From: Chitinophaga agrisoli
Lineage (GTDB): Bacteria > Bacteroidota > Bacteroidia > Chitinophagales > Chitinophagaceae
NCBI RefSeq assembly: GCF_008386695.1
Contig: NZ_VUOC01000001.1
Coordinates: 1,721,813-1,785,812 of the forward strand
Length of the DNA: 64,000 bases
Direction: 5' to 3'
Shown: piece after piece, positions 1-9,957 of the stretch
Numbering within the stretch: the first letter of the stretch is position 1
How the letters are laid out: each line of letters begins with the position of its first letter
Notes under the pieces: generated by a model
The model's database searches: none
Told to the model about the DNA's origin: nothing
The model's input: the letters and a program-made list of their open reading frames with translations, nothing else
Translations under genes and position numbers: made by a program

Positions 1-33
1 GATACACCCTCTTTTTTATGATAACATACCTTA

Positions 34-2826
34 CTACGGTCTAATGGCCTGCGCAAGCATATAACCGCTCTTCTCCAGCAATACCAATTGGGGCAGGCTG
101 CCCACCGTACCCCAGGTGAATGTTTCCCAGCCGCCAACAGCCGCACGGTTGCAATTCATAGGTATGGCCGCATTTTCAGAGCATACATAATTGCCGCTTA
201 CGGCGCGCAGGGCTACCGTATTTGGTCCCAGCTGTTGCCATGTAAAACGGGTACTGTTGTTAATGGCCGTGCCATTACAATACATAGGGCTGCCGGAATT
301 AACATACAGACCATTATTTCCCTTCAGCGCAATCATACCGCTGCCACCATCTACTACCTCAAACTGTTCCCAGGGGCCTGCAGCGTCCCGGTTACAATTC
401 ATAGCATTGGCGCCGTTTTCAGAGCATACATATTTGCTGCCGTTCTGCAGGTACACAATACTGCCAATAGGCGCAGTGTTGACGGGCGTAGTGTCTGCTA
501 CCGCGTCTTCAATGATCACATCATCAAAATAGGCGGTAAAGCTGCCGCTCGTGGCCGGCTGGTCATAGGCCACCGTGATACCGGTAATGGTATCGCCCAC
601 CAGTTCTCCCTTACCCAGCGCACAGGTAAATTGCTCCCAGGCCCCTACTGTGCCTCTCCCGGCGGATGGTTGCATGCTATTGCCTTTATTATCCTTATAA
701 GCCGTAAGGTTCCGCAGCAGTTTACCGGATGTAAAGGCCAGGTCTATAGAGGTGTACCTGCCGGCATTATTCACCGTATACTTCCAGAAACGCAGCTGCA
801 TATTATTCTTTATACCAATCTTCGTTTCGGCAATACGGTAATAGTAAGAAGAAGCGCCGTTGGCCGTACCGTCTATCTTTACCGCATACTGGCCGCTTTT
901 CGCAAAAGCGGGGGCATTTACAATAGCTACGGAACCATTGCTCACCGCCTGTTGGGATACCAGCGCGTTTTTATAAAAACAAGGGTCTATGGGCGACAGT
1001 ATATCCTGCGGCGTACCGTTAATGATACAATTGGCTATCCGGCTCTCAAAACTGTTCCGGTAATACAGCGGTCCGTTGGAGTAGGGGATAGGAATGCCGC
1101 CGGCCGGGCCGCTGCCCGTAAGCATACGGGCTGCGGCGCCGGCTAAGCGCAGGTAGTAGTCTGGCGAGGTCCAGATCCCATCCATAGACAAAGTGCCAAA
1201 ATACTGGTCAGTAGGGATATCAAAATAATCCGCCGCCGCATTAATAATGTTCGTGGATTCCTCAAACTCATCCAGCATCGCAAAATACATAGAGGGCACG
1301 CCCACGCTTTTGATATTGGACGCCTGCTTCCACAGGAACTGCCCGCCATTGCGGCGCGTATCATTCGGGATCCCGGAAACATGCTGCGACCAGCCGCTGC
1401 CTGGGAATATCACCGGGTACAGGTCCATGCCGTTCTGATCACAATACTGTTTGTCCGGGGTCATATAATTATTGCGGTAGTTATTGGCCCCGGTAGTGTC
1501 ATTATATGCGCCCACCGTCCAGGGAGATACCATGTTATAGGCTTTGTACACATCCGCAAAATCAGTACGGGAACCTTCGTTGCGCAGGCGCCAGTCGCGT
1601 GGCACGCCGGCAATCACATAACAGCCCCTGTCCTTAAAGAACTGCGCCAGCTCAAGCGCCTGTTGCTTTTCTACCAGTATGGTGGAGTAACCCAGTCCCC
1701 ACAGTTCCACCACCGGCTTGCCGTTCACCGTAGCATAAGCCGGGGAGGAGGTTACCGCGTAGATCTGCTCCATCTGGTACACCCAGTCCCGCTTAATACC
1801 CGCTACCAGGTCCGCCAGGGACTGTGCGCCATTGTTAATATCAGGCATGCAATACATCACATAGAACAGGCGGCCGTTGGCCTCACAGGCATTTTTAATA
1901 TGCACATAATAATCATCTGTAGAAGTATATTTTATATCCTTGCCTACCGGCGCATTGCGCTGGATGGCTACGCCGTCAAAACCAGCCCGCTGCAAAAGGG
2001 ACATTTGCACATCTATCACCCCCTTATCCGTAGAATTGTACAGGCGCGCAGGCGTGCCATTCCCCAGGTTGGCAAAATTGGTAGGATACAACGTCACGTT
2101 GCTGTTGCCCTGGTAGTCTGCCAGGTTAGGGAACATCTCCGTATTATGGTTGCCCCTGCCGGCAGCCGGCAGCATACCGTAAGACCAGTGCCGCCAATCC
2201 TCCGGTTTATTGCCCGCTTCATGCCATAGCTGGTAACCCGCAAGGGAGCGGCCTTTGAACTCAGAATTGGGGTTATTGGGCTTTGCAGGTAAAGGCTGCG
2301 TATCAGGGTTTAACGTACCGGTATATACGCTGATGTCCTTGATATAATTATCCTCGCTGCCAAACCCCAGGCGTATATCGCCGCCATAACCCATAGAGCC
2401 GTCTAGTCCCGCGTCTGATAAAAAGATCAGCCGTGTGATCCATTTGCCCGTATTGGTCTTTTTAAAGTCCGCGCCGCCCCAGCCCATACCGGTACGCGTA
2501 TAGTTGCACCAGATATAATTCATACTATTATCGTAGTAGGTAACAGATAATATAAGGTTTTTCGCCGTGCTGGGTACCGCACTCCGGTTGCAGTTGATAT
2601 ACATAAATTTACCCGCGGGGATCTTCCTGCACGGAACCCCATCCATAACAGCAACTTCCGTATAACCTTCCCCGCCTTGGTTATTTTCAATAGCTAAAGA
2701 CATACTGCCGGACTGTAACGGGTTCGTATACTTGATCCACGCAGCTACCGGCGGTAACACAATATCCCCGGCTTTTACAATAAGGGCACTGCATAAACAA
2801 AAGAGGAACAAAAAGGTGTTTTTCAT
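34..2826 (-). CDS. Secreted glycoside hydrolase, family 71/99-like, with C-terminal fascin-like repeats
   Basis: A 930-residue exported protein. The N-terminus (MKNTFLFLFCLCSALIVKA) is a signal peptide. A beta-sandwich-like region (about 20-180) precedes a GH71/99-like (beta/alpha)8 region (about 190-600). Recognisable segments there are GYQLWHEAGNKPEDWRHWSY, DVQMSLLQRAGFDGVAIQR and the late strand FAMLDEFEESTNI, whose acidic residues are typical of this group. A second sandwich region follows (about 610-790). The last 140 residues hold two fascin/beta-trefoil-type motifs (YVCSENG...MNCNR...WE.F), likely for sugar binding. The GH71 and GH99 families act on alpha-1,3-glucan or alpha-mannan; the true substrate is unknown. 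It is divergent from the ECF sigma gene, so co-regulation with the following Sus-type locus is possible but not shown. No canonical promoter is seen upstream. Confidence 0.75.
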   Translation of the reverse strand: MKNTFLFLFCLCSALIVKAGDIVLPPVAAWIKYTNPLQSGSMSLAIENNQGGEGYTEVAVMDGVPCRKIPAGKFMYINCNRSAVPSTAKNLILSVTYYDNSMNYIWCNYTRTGMGWGGADFKKTNTGKWITRLIFLSDAGLDGSMGYGGDIRLGFGSEDNYIKDISVYTGTLNPDTQPLPAKPNNPNSEFKGRSLAGYQLWHEAGNKPEDWRHWSYGMLPAAGRGNHNTEMFPNLADYQGNSNVTLYPTNFANLGNGTPARLYNSTDKGVIDVQMSLLQRAGFDGVAIQRNAPVGKDIKYTSTDDYYVHIKNACEANGRLFYVMYCMPDINNGAQSLADLVAGIKRDWVYQMEQIYAVTSSPAYATVNGKPVVELWGLGYSTILVEKQQALELAQFFKDRGCYVIAGVPRDWRLRNEGSRTDFADVYKAYNMVSPWTVGAYNDTTGANNYRNNYMTPDKQYCDQNGMDLYPVIFPGSGWSQHVSGIPNDTRRNGGQFLWKQASNIKSVGVPSMYFAMLDEFEESTNIINAAADYFDIPTDQYFGTLSMDGIWTSPDYYLRLAGAAARMLTGSGPAGGIPIPYSNGPLYYRNSFESRIANCIINGTPQDILSPIDPCFYKNALVSQQAVSNGSVAIVNAPAFAKSGQYAVKIDGTANGASSYYYRIAETKIGIKNNMQLRFWKYTVNNAGRYTSIDLAFTSGKLLRNLTAYKDNKGNSMQPSAGRGTVGAWEQFTCALGKGELVGDTITGITVAYDQPATSGSFTAYFDDVIIEDAVADTTPVNTAPIGSIVYLQNGSKYVCSENGANAMNCNRDAAGPWEQFEVVDGGSGMIALKGNNGLYVNSGSPMYCNGTAINNSTRFTWQQLGPNTVALRAVSGNYVCSENAAIPMNCNRAAVGGWETFTWGTVGSLPQLVLLEKSGYMLAQAIRP

Positions 2827-3034
2827 AGATAGGTTTTAGATGATATGCGCAGATAAAACGGCTGCTTGATAACTATTATTATCTATCGCTGTCCATTCAA
2901 CCCGTATTGGATTAACAAAAAATAAATGTATTCCTAAACAGCTATTTTTTTAATTATCCTTCAAAAACACATTTTATTATTATTAAATTTCGGAGATCCT
3001 ATAAAAACTATTGGTGTATGGCCGGGTATTAATA

Positions 3035-3622
3035 ATGTATAAATCAGTATGTATGGAAAAGGGGTATCCCCCGCACGACGAGCGCGGACTCCTGGAGAAA
3101 ATTGCCCAGGGCGATAAAGAGGCATTTAAGATCATACATGACCATTACTGGACCGCTATCTATGAAACGGCCATCAGTTTTCTAAAGTCACGTGAATGGG
3201 CAATGGATGTAGTACAGGATGTGTTTGTAAAACTATGGATCAAACGCGCCGGCCTTCCCGCCATAGAGAATTTTAAAGCATGGCTTTTTATTACCGCCCG
3301 CAATGAGCTGATATCCGCCCTGCGCAAAAAGCTGCAGGTGAACGCAGTCAACCAGAACTATAGTGACCGTTACGATGTACAAACGCCTTTGCCAGATGAT
3401 GATCTGATCGGGAAACAACTCGAGCTCCTGCTCAACCAGGGAATTGCCCAACTGCCCGCCCGGCAAAAATTGATGTATGTACTTACCCGCAACCAGGGCT
3501 TAAGCCACGATGAGATTGCCGGTAAGCTGGGCATTACCCAAAAAACAGTCAGTAATACCACCACGCTCGCACTCCAGAACCTGCGTAAATACCTGCAGGA
3601 GCACGGTGATGCATCCCTTTAA
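3035..3622 (+). CDS. ECF RNA polymerase sigma factor (sigma-70 family, Bacteroidota FecI-like)
   Basis: An ECF sigma factor of about 195 residues that would direct transcription of the SusC/SusD locus downstream. Region 2 is clear (AFKIIHDHYW...AMDVVQDVFVKLW), followed by FKAWLFITARNELI. Region 4 ends with the HTH LSHDEIAGKLGITQKTVSN, where T replaces the more usual V/E in KTVE. An in-frame TTG lies at 3011 and a second ATG at 3053. I chose the ATG at 3035, but the 3053 start (MEKGYPP) would also give a complete protein. A FecR-type anti-sigma gene follows at 3704 and an STN-bearing receptor after that, which is the standard cell-surface-signalling arrangement. Confidence 0.9.
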   Translation: MYKSVCMEKGYPPHDERGLLEKIAQGDKEAFKIIHDHYWTAIYETAISFLKSREWAMDVVQDVFVKLWIKRAGLPAIENFKAWLFITARNELISALRKKLQVNAVNQNYSDRYDVQTPLPDDDLIGKQLELLLNQGIAQLPARQKLMYVLTRNQGLSHDEIAGKLGITQKTVSNTTTLALQNLRKYLQEHGDASL

Positions 3623-3703
3623 AAAAATCTTGGAAAAAATTGATCTGGCAATAGGGTGTTTGGAAAAGCGCATGCGTCTTTAATAACGGAAGACCCTTTG
3701 TAT

Positions 3704-4723
3704 ATGCAACCAGATCTGATCGCCCTCCTCGAAAAATACCTGTCCGGCTCCCTCACGGAAACGGAACAACAGCTATTAGCCGCATTACTGGAGGAGGAAG
3801 GTAATCAACGTATCCTGGCAGCGCTCATAGACCAGCAGCTGGAACTTACCGGCCATGAGCCGCCGGAGTATGCGCCCTTGAAGGCCGCCAGCTTCCGGCG
3901 CCTGGAGGCCGCTATGGATCGGTCGGAGGAGGTTGCTCCCGCCCGCGCTGTTTCCCGCTGGCGCCGGTTAAGGCCATTCGCAGTAGCCGCCTCCATATTA
4001 CTGGTGCTCGCTGCCGGTTTGTACCTGCTGGCCCCACGCAGGGTAACGTCAATGCCTGCACCGTCAGAAATCAGTTATGCGCAGGCTGTGCCCTATACCC
4101 GGCACATTATATTGCCAGATAGCAGCACTATCATATTACGGGCTAACAGCACCCTGCAGCTGGGGCGTAACTTTAATACAAAAACAAGGGAAGTAGTATT
4201 AATAGGCGAAGCCTATTTCGATATCCGTCACAGTACCGGTAAGCCATTTATTGTACATACAGGCGCGCTGAAAACAACGGTGCTGGGAACAGCCTTTAAC
4301 ATCATAGCCTATGCCGGCGCCCGCCAGGTAACCGTTGCCGTTACCAAAGGGAAAGTGAAGATCGAAGACCATCAGAAAACCGTAGCCACGCTCATGCCAG
4401 ACTGTGAAATGGTCTACACCTTAAACGACTCCACCGCCGCACAACAACCTGTAGACGCCTATAGCCTCGTTACCAGCTGGACAAAAAAAGAAGTGCTGTT
4501 TGAAGCGATCTCTTTTGGCAGTATCGCAGACATATTAAGCCGGCGCTACGGCGTTACCATCCGCTTCAGGAATAACGCATTAAAGGAATGCCATGTAAGA
4601 ACGGCCTTTAAAGGAACAGAGTCCCTGCCGGAAGTACTGGACCTCCTGTGTACTGCCATGAACGCATCTTATACCATAAACGATAGCGAAGGAGTAATGA
4701 TCAGCGGAGATGGGTGTAACTAA
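3704..4723 (+). CDS. FecR-family anti-sigma factor
   Basis: A 339-residue inner-membrane anti-sigma factor. The cytoplasmic N-terminal part (MQPDLIALLEKYLSGSLTE) would hold the sigma factor. One transmembrane segment follows (RPFAVAASILLVLAAGLYLL). The periplasmic FecR domain (about 125-225: HIILPDSSTIILRANSTL...GEAYFDIRH...FIVHTGALKTTVLGTAFN) and a DUF4974-like C-terminus (about 265-335: ISFGSIADILSRRYGV) would receive the signal from the STN domain of the receptor. The reading frame extends back to a GTG at 3656, but the ATG at 3704 matches the usual N-terminus of this family, so I prefer it. It sits between the sigma gene and SusC with a 147-nt gap before the receptor. Confidence 0.9.
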   Translation: MQPDLIALLEKYLSGSLTETEQQLLAALLEEEGNQRILAALIDQQLELTGHEPPEYAPLKAASFRRLEAAMDRSEEVAPARAVSRWRRLRPFAVAASILLVLAAGLYLLAPRRVTSMPAPSEISYAQAVPYTRHIILPDSSTIILRANSTLQLGRNFNTKTREVVLIGEAYFDIRHSTGKPFIVHTGALKTTVLGTAFNIIAYAGARQVTVAVTKGKVKIEDHQKTVATLMPDCEMVYTLNDSTAAQQPVDAYSLVTSWTKKEVLFEAISFGSIADILSRRYGVTIRFRNNALKECHVRTAFKGTESLPEVLDLLCTAMNASYTINDSEGVMISGDGCN

Positions 4724-4802
4724 CGCTTGACTCTAGAGTAAACAACTATAGAAAATATGCATCAACCAACATCTGCCAACGCGCCTTAGCGCGCGGTAAA
4801 AA

Positions 4803-4837
4803 ATAACCCCCACGGCCTGGGAACCAACAGGGGTTAT
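4803..4837 (+). promoter_or_regulatory. Stem-loop in the fecR-susC gap
   Basis: ATAACCCC (4803-4810) can pair with GGGGTTAT (4830-4837) across a 19-nt loop. It ends about 34 nt before the SusC start codon. There is no T-tract, so it is not a classical terminator. It may attenuate or process the transcript between the regulator genes and the highly expressed receptor gene; that role is inference. Confidence 0.4.
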
Positions 4838-4870
4838 GGCTTAAACAATCTCTTACCATTATTTAAACTC

Positions 4871-7800
4871 ATGCAATTTATGAAAAAATTGACTGCTGCT
4901 GCGAGGCGGCATATAAGGAGCTATAGTTTTTATATGAAATTAAGTACCGTTTGCCTGATCTTCGTACTAAGCAATGCACAGCTGCTGCTGGCACATACAG
5001 GCAAGGCGCAGGGCATAGAAACGGATAGGATCACGCTGGAGCTGCGCAGTGAAAGCCTGAAAACAGTACTGCGCAAGATCGAGAAATTAAGCGGCTATCC
5101 TATTACCTACCCCGTGGAGCAGGTAGAAAGATATAATACCATCAGCCTCGACAAAGGAAACCGTACTGTCAGTAAAACATTGGAAATAGTGCTAAATGGC
5201 ACCGGGCTTCACTTTAAGCAACAACATGCTGCCATCGTCATCTTTCCGGAACGTAAAACGCCGCCTGCCAAAAGCCTCGTTACCACGCTGCCCCTGGATA
5301 CCGCCATCCTGGTAAAAGGCAGGATAACGGACGATGCCGGTACGCCTTTGCCTGGCGTGGCGGTAGCCGTAAAAGGTACCACCAAAGGCGCCACTTCCGG
5401 TGAGGATGGCAGTTTTACCCTCTCCGTAAGCTCGCCGGATGATAGGCTGGTATGCTCCCTCATAGGTTATGCACCCAAAGAGCTGGCCGCCCGCCAATTC
5501 AACGGCGGCAATATCATGCTCATCGCAGAGTCCAAAAAGCTGGATGAAGTAGTGGTGATAGGATACGGTACCAAAAGCGTGCGGGAAACCACCGGCGCTA
5601 TCAGCAAAGTATCAGGCGATAAGTTGAGCAATGAGCCGCTGTCTGCCTTTACCCAGGCCATGGCCGGTAAAACTGCCGGTGTGCAGGTTAATATGAACGG
5701 TGGTACCCTGGGTGATCCTACCGCTATACAGATCCGCGGTATCAACTCTATCACTTCCTCTGCCCAGCCATTGATCGTGATCGATGGCGTGGCGCAGATC
5801 GCCAACGATAACCTTAACGGCCTCCGCACGGGTGCGGGTACCCGCTTCGATCCCCTGGCCATGCTTAACCCTAACGATATTGAATCCATCCAGATCTTAA
5901 AGGACGCCGGCTCCGCCGTGATCTATGGCTCCCGCGCCTCAAACGGCGTAATACTTGTCACTACCAAAAAAGGCAAGCGGGGTTCCGTAAAAGTGATGAT
6001 CGACTCTAAAACCGGCTGGTCACAGGCGGCTAAAAAACCAAAGGAGCTGGATGCCATTAATTATATGATGATCCAGAATGAAAAAGCCTCCAATAAATAC
6101 GGCCTCAATTCTCCCAACGCGGTCATTGCCAAAGAAAGCGATACGGATGGGGATGGCCAGCCGGATAATACAGACTGGATCTCGCTTTTATACGGCACAG
6201 GCATCATGTATGATAACTCCATCTCCTTTTCCGGCGGGGCGGATAAGCTCTCTGTATACGGTTCTGCGCGGTACCTCAGCCAGGAAGGTATCGTAAAACC
6301 TAACAAGATCACCATGGGCCAGGCCCGGCTTAACCTGGATTTTACACCTAAACCCTGGTTTAAAAGCGGCATCAGCCTGGCGTATACCCGCACAAAGAAC
6401 GTGGGGGTATTAACAGATGGGTATGTACAGGGCGTAAACATTTCCGGCTGGCAGGCGCCTGCTAACGTATCGCCCTATAATCCCAACGGTCCGCGTGGGT
6501 ACAATTTAACAACCGGTACCGGCGGCGGCTACCTGGGCCTGGGCAATAATATTACCGCTATTAATGGGGCCAGCATTATGTCCCAATCCGGTGGCTACTT
6601 TAATATGATAGCCATGACAGACCTTACCCGGAACCTGAATACCGCCCAGGACCTCCGCGCCAATATCTATGGTGAGATCAGGCCTATCAAAGACCTGTCA
6701 TTCACCTCCAAACTGGGTATCCAATATCTCGCCAACCTCGAAGACCAGTTTACGCCCAATGTGATCGGCTTTTGGGGGGTACCTTACAATGGCCTGGTTA
6801 CTTACCTCAACTCCAACTGGAACCAGTGGGTATGGCAGAATTATGCTACTTACGATAAGACCATTGCCAACATGCACAAGGTCTCAGTTGTAGCCGGCGC
6901 AGAATACCAGTATAATAAAATGCAATGGTACCAGGCAGGGGCCGTAAACTTTGCAGATCCCTTCTATGATGCCATCGTAAACGGGGCCTTCACTAATATA
7001 CAGCCCGGTCAAACCAGCATATACGACCAAACCCATGGCGACCTGAATAGTTCTTCCCTGATGTCCTATTTTGGCAGGGCCAGTTATGCCTACAGCAGCA
7101 AGTATTTACTGGAGCTCTCTTTCCGTGCGGATGCCTTTTCTGCTTTCGGTATAAACAACCAATGGGGCTACTTCCCCAGCGTATCCGCTGGCTGGGAGGT
7201 AACGCAGGAAAAATTCATGGAATCCGTGAAATGGCTGTCTTATCTAAAGCTAAGAGGCAGCTATGGCCAGGTAGGCAACTCCCGTATCAGGAATCCCTAC
7301 GCATCGCAAACCCTCTACACCGGCTCTGCCTATGGTATGCTCAATGGCTTTAACATCCTGCAGGTGGGCAATGCCGGCCTCAAATGGGAAAGCTCCAAAA
7401 AGCTGGACATTGGCTTTGACGCTACCCTGCTGCATAAATTCAATATCGTAGCAGACTACTTCAATAACAACATAGATAACATGATCCTGAGCGCGCCGGT
7501 GCTCTCCACCGTAGGCGTACCCAATAACTCCGTATACACCAACATCGGCAACATGCGTAACCGTGGTATAGAGTTAACGCTCAGCACCACGCCCGTAGCG
7601 CGTAAGAACTTTACATGGAACACCGCCTTAAACGTATCCCGCATCTGGAACAAAGTATTATCCCTGGTCAGCAGTAATAACAACGCAGATATTATCCAGG
7701 GCAATAGTGTAGCCAGCGTAGGCAAACCGCTCGGCACTTTTTACCTGGTACGCTGGGCCGGCGTAAACCCGGAGAACGGTAATCCCCGCTGGTTCGCCAA

Positions 7801-8449
7801 AGACGGCAGCATTAAGGAATACCATTTTGGCCAGACGGGTAGCGCCCTGTGGACGGATGATAAAGGCAACCCCGTTGCCCCTATGTCTGTTTCCACAGAC
7901 GCTGTATATTCCAACAAAAGCGGGCTGCCTACCTGGTTTGGCGGATGGGATAATACCTTTACCTATAAGCAGTTCGACCTGGGCATCAATATCATCTTCT
8001 CCGGCGGTAACTATGTATACAACGGTACCAAGGCCACTATGCTCAGTAATAATGTGCAGAATAATTTTGACGAGATCCTGAAACGGTGGACCACACCCGG
8101 TCAGCAAACAGATGTGCCCAAGGTATACCTGCAGGATAACCAGGGCAACACCGCTTCTGACCGCTTCCTGGAAAAAGCGGATTTCTTACGGGTAAGGACC
8201 ATCTCCCTGGGATATACTTTCGACAAAAGCCTGTTGGGCCGCATCGGCTTTGATCGTATACGCATCTATGGCCAGGTGTTCAATGCCTTCCTGCTCACGG
8301 GTTACACCGGCCTTGACCCGGACGTGAATACCGCCACGCGCGCCAATACCAGCAACACCAGCACGGCCAATAACATACAGATTGGTATAGATGCGCTGAG
8401 CACGCCTCAGCCCAGGACTTTCACCGTTGGATTGAATGTATCATTCTAA
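4871..8449 (+). CDS. SusC/RagA-like TonB-dependent transporter with N-terminal STN signalling domain
   Basis: An outer-membrane receptor of 1192 residues that imports oligomers with its SusD partner. Domains in order: N-terminal export region, STN domain (about 54-125, ITLELRSESLKTVLRKIEKL), CarboxypepD_reg-like domain (about 148-232, GRITDDAGTPLPGV), plug (about 235-365, with LDEVVVIGYGT, QIRGINSI and PLIVIDGV), then a beta-barrel ending in the outer-membrane motif RTFTVGLNVSF. The STN domain is the part that signals to FecR, so this receptor probably controls its own sigma factor. The export region is long (a charged stretch before YMKLSTVCLIFVLSNAQLLLA). Starts at 4871 and 4880 are both possible. 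SusD follows after 12 nt. Confidence 0.95.
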   Translation: MQFMKKLTAAARRHIRSYSFYMKLSTVCLIFVLSNAQLLLAHTGKAQGIETDRITLELRSESLKTVLRKIEKLSGYPITYPVEQVERYNTISLDKGNRTVSKTLEIVLNGTGLHFKQQHAAIVIFPERKTPPAKSLVTTLPLDTAILVKGRITDDAGTPLPGVAVAVKGTTKGATSGEDGSFTLSVSSPDDRLVCSLIGYAPKELAARQFNGGNIMLIAESKKLDEVVVIGYGTKSVRETTGAISKVSGDKLSNEPLSAFTQAMAGKTAGVQVNMNGGTLGDPTAIQIRGINSITSSAQPLIVIDGVAQIANDNLNGLRTGAGTRFDPLAMLNPNDIESIQILKDAGSAVIYGSRASNGVILVTTKKGKRGSVKVMIDSKTGWSQAAKKPKELDAINYMMIQNEKASNKYGLNSPNAVIAKESDTDGDGQPDNTDWISLLYGTGIMYDNSISFSGGADKLSVYGSARYLSQEGIVKPNKITMGQARLNLDFTPKPWFKSGISLAYTRTKNVGVLTDGYVQGVNISGWQAPANVSPYNPNGPRGYNLTTGTGGGYLGLGNNITAINGASIMSQSGGYFNMIAMTDLTRNLNTAQDLRANIYGEIRPIKDLSFTSKLGIQYLANLEDQFTPNVIGFWGVPYNGLVTYLNSNWNQWVWQNYATYDKTIANMHKVSVVAGAEYQYNKMQWYQAGAVNFADPFYDAIVNGAFTNIQPGQTSIYDQTHGDLNSSSLMSYFGRASYAYSSKYLLELSFRADAFSAFGINNQWGYFPSVSAGWEVTQEKFMESVKWLSYLKLRGSYGQVGNSRIRNPYASQTLYTGSAYGMLNGFNILQVGNAGLKWESSKKLDIGFDATLLHKFNIVADYFNNNIDNMILSAPVLSTVGVPNNSVYTNIGNMRNRGIELTLSTTPVARKNFTWNTALNVSRIWNKVLSLVSSNNNADIIQGNSVASVGKPLGTFYLVRWAGVNPENGNPRWFAKDGSIKEYHFGQTGSALWTDDKGNPVAPMSVSTDAVYSNKSGLPTWFGGWDNTFTYKQFDLGINIIFSGGNYVYNGTKATMLSNNVQNNFDEILKRWTTPGQQTDVPKVYLQDNQGNTASDRFLEKADFLRVRTISLGYTFDKSLLGRIGFDRIRIYGQVFNAFLLTGYTGLDPDVNTATRANTSNTSTANNIQIGIDALSTPQPRTFTVGLNVSF

Positions 8450-8461
8450 AATTTAAAGATC

Positions 8462-9907
8462 ATGCGCACAATACAGCTTAAAAATATACTCACAGGAGGT
8501 TTAATGGCCTGCGTGGCTTTAACGGCCTGTACCCGGGAAAACTTTTTTGACGATCCGTTGGATGCCGTGCCTACAGACATTGCTTTCAGCACGCCGGAAA
8601 GAATAGAGAAATCCGCCGTAGGTATGTACAGCGCCTTGCAGAACATCAACTGGGGATGCGGCCGCAACCTCATCTATGCGGATGTGCAGGGCCTCGACGC
8701 CAATCCCAATAACTTCTTCAATAATGTGGGCTTCTTCGACCTTATGCGGCCCAATGACGTCACCATTACCGCCGCCTGGTCCGCCGCTTATAATACTATC
8801 TACACAGCCAACCTGTTTGTAAAGAACTTCCAGCCCAAACAAAGCCTGGTTACGCCTGCCAAAGCAGACCAGTATATTGGCGAGTCAGAGTTTATACGCG
8901 CCTACAACTATTTCTACCTGGTAAACTTCTGGGCCCAGCCTTATACGGATACCATCAAGGGGCCAGATGCTAACCCCGGCGTACCGCTGATCCTCGAAGC
9001 CGCAGATGATCCCTTTGGCGCCGGCAACCTGGTACAACGTGCCTCTGTTAAAGCGGTGTATGATCAGATAGAAAAAGACCTGAAAGACGCCGCCATCCGT
9101 CTGCCGGAAGATTATGGCGATGCCAATTCCCGTGTAACGCGCGCTACCAAAGGCGCTGCCCGGGCGCTGCTCATGCGTATGTATCTGTACAAAGGAGATT
9201 GGGCTAATGCTGTCACTTATGCAGACTCCCTGATCAATTCGGGGCTGTATGAGCTCAACCCAACACCGGCTACCCTGTACAGGAACTATACTACTAAGGA
9301 ATCCATCTTCTCCATCGCTTTCTCTGGTTCCAATAATCCAGACAGGAACAATGCGCTCTCTGCCCACTACAGTCCTACCGTAAGGGGGGATATTTCACTG
9401 AGCAACGCCTTCCTGCAGTTAATGGATACCACTATAGACCTGCGCTATAAGGATCTGGTCATTACCACCGTAAGAGGTACAGGCCCATCTGCCAGCACCT
9501 ATTACTGGAGCACCAAGTACACCAGCTTTGGCGATTGGGTGCCCGTAATACGCTTTGCAGAGGTGTTGCTGGTAAAGGCGGAAGCGCTTGCCAGGCAAGG
9601 TATTCCCACCGCCCCGCTTAATACGGATGCATTAGGTTGCCTCATGCGGGTCCGCGCCCGCTCCAACGGCGGGCCAATGCTGGCGGCTACAAATGCGCAG
9701 CTGATACAGGCAATTCTCAAAGAGCGCCGTATTGAGCTGGCGTTTGAAGGCCAGGCCTATTTCGACCTGCAGCGTACCCGGCAACCCGTACCGCCGCATG
9801 CCAGCATACAGCATGAGCAGCCTTATGGCAGCAACTACCGCGTATGGCCCATACCGCAACGCGATATGAACATCATGCCGGATCTGATCCAGAATCCCGG
9901 TTATTGA
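8462..9907 (+). CDS. SusD/RagB-like nutrient-binding lipoprotein
   Basis: A surface lipoprotein of 481 residues that caps the SusC barrel and binds the ligand. The lipobox is LTAC (Cys about residue 23, MACVALTACTREN). The SusD fold is shown by the helical TPR-like segments (SEFIRAYNYFYLVNFWAQPY, AARALLMRMYLYKGDWANAV) and the conserved C-terminal block ILKERRIELAFEGQAYFDLQRT with IPQRDMNIMPDLIQNPGY. It starts 12 nt after SusC and is clearly in the same operon. Ligand not predictable; the peptidase directly downstream hints at peptides or proteins. Confidence 0.95.
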   Translation: MRTIQLKNILTGGLMACVALTACTRENFFDDPLDAVPTDIAFSTPERIEKSAVGMYSALQNINWGCGRNLIYADVQGLDANPNNFFNNVGFFDLMRPNDVTITAAWSAAYNTIYTANLFVKNFQPKQSLVTPAKADQYIGESEFIRAYNYFYLVNFWAQPYTDTIKGPDANPGVPLILEAADDPFGAGNLVQRASVKAVYDQIEKDLKDAAIRLPEDYGDANSRVTRATKGAARALLMRMYLYKGDWANAVTYADSLINSGLYELNPTPATLYRNYTTKESIFSIAFSGSNNPDRNNALSAHYSPTVRGDISLSNAFLQLMDTTIDLRYKDLVITTVRGTGPSASTYYWSTKYTSFGDWVPVIRFAEVLLVKAEALARQGIPTAPLNTDALGCLMRVRARSNGGPMLAATNAQLIQAILKERRIELAFEGQAYFDLQRTRQPVPPHASIQHEQPYGSNYRVWPIPQRDMNIMPDLIQNPGY

Positions 9908-9957
9908 TAGCCGTATATATTCACTATTTTGCTTTGTCAATGTTCAAATAAACAAAT

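Noticed and set aside
88-2229. Long plus-strand frames opposite the GH71/99-like gene
   Set aside because: Antisense shadows; the minus-strand protein has a signal peptide and recognisable domains.
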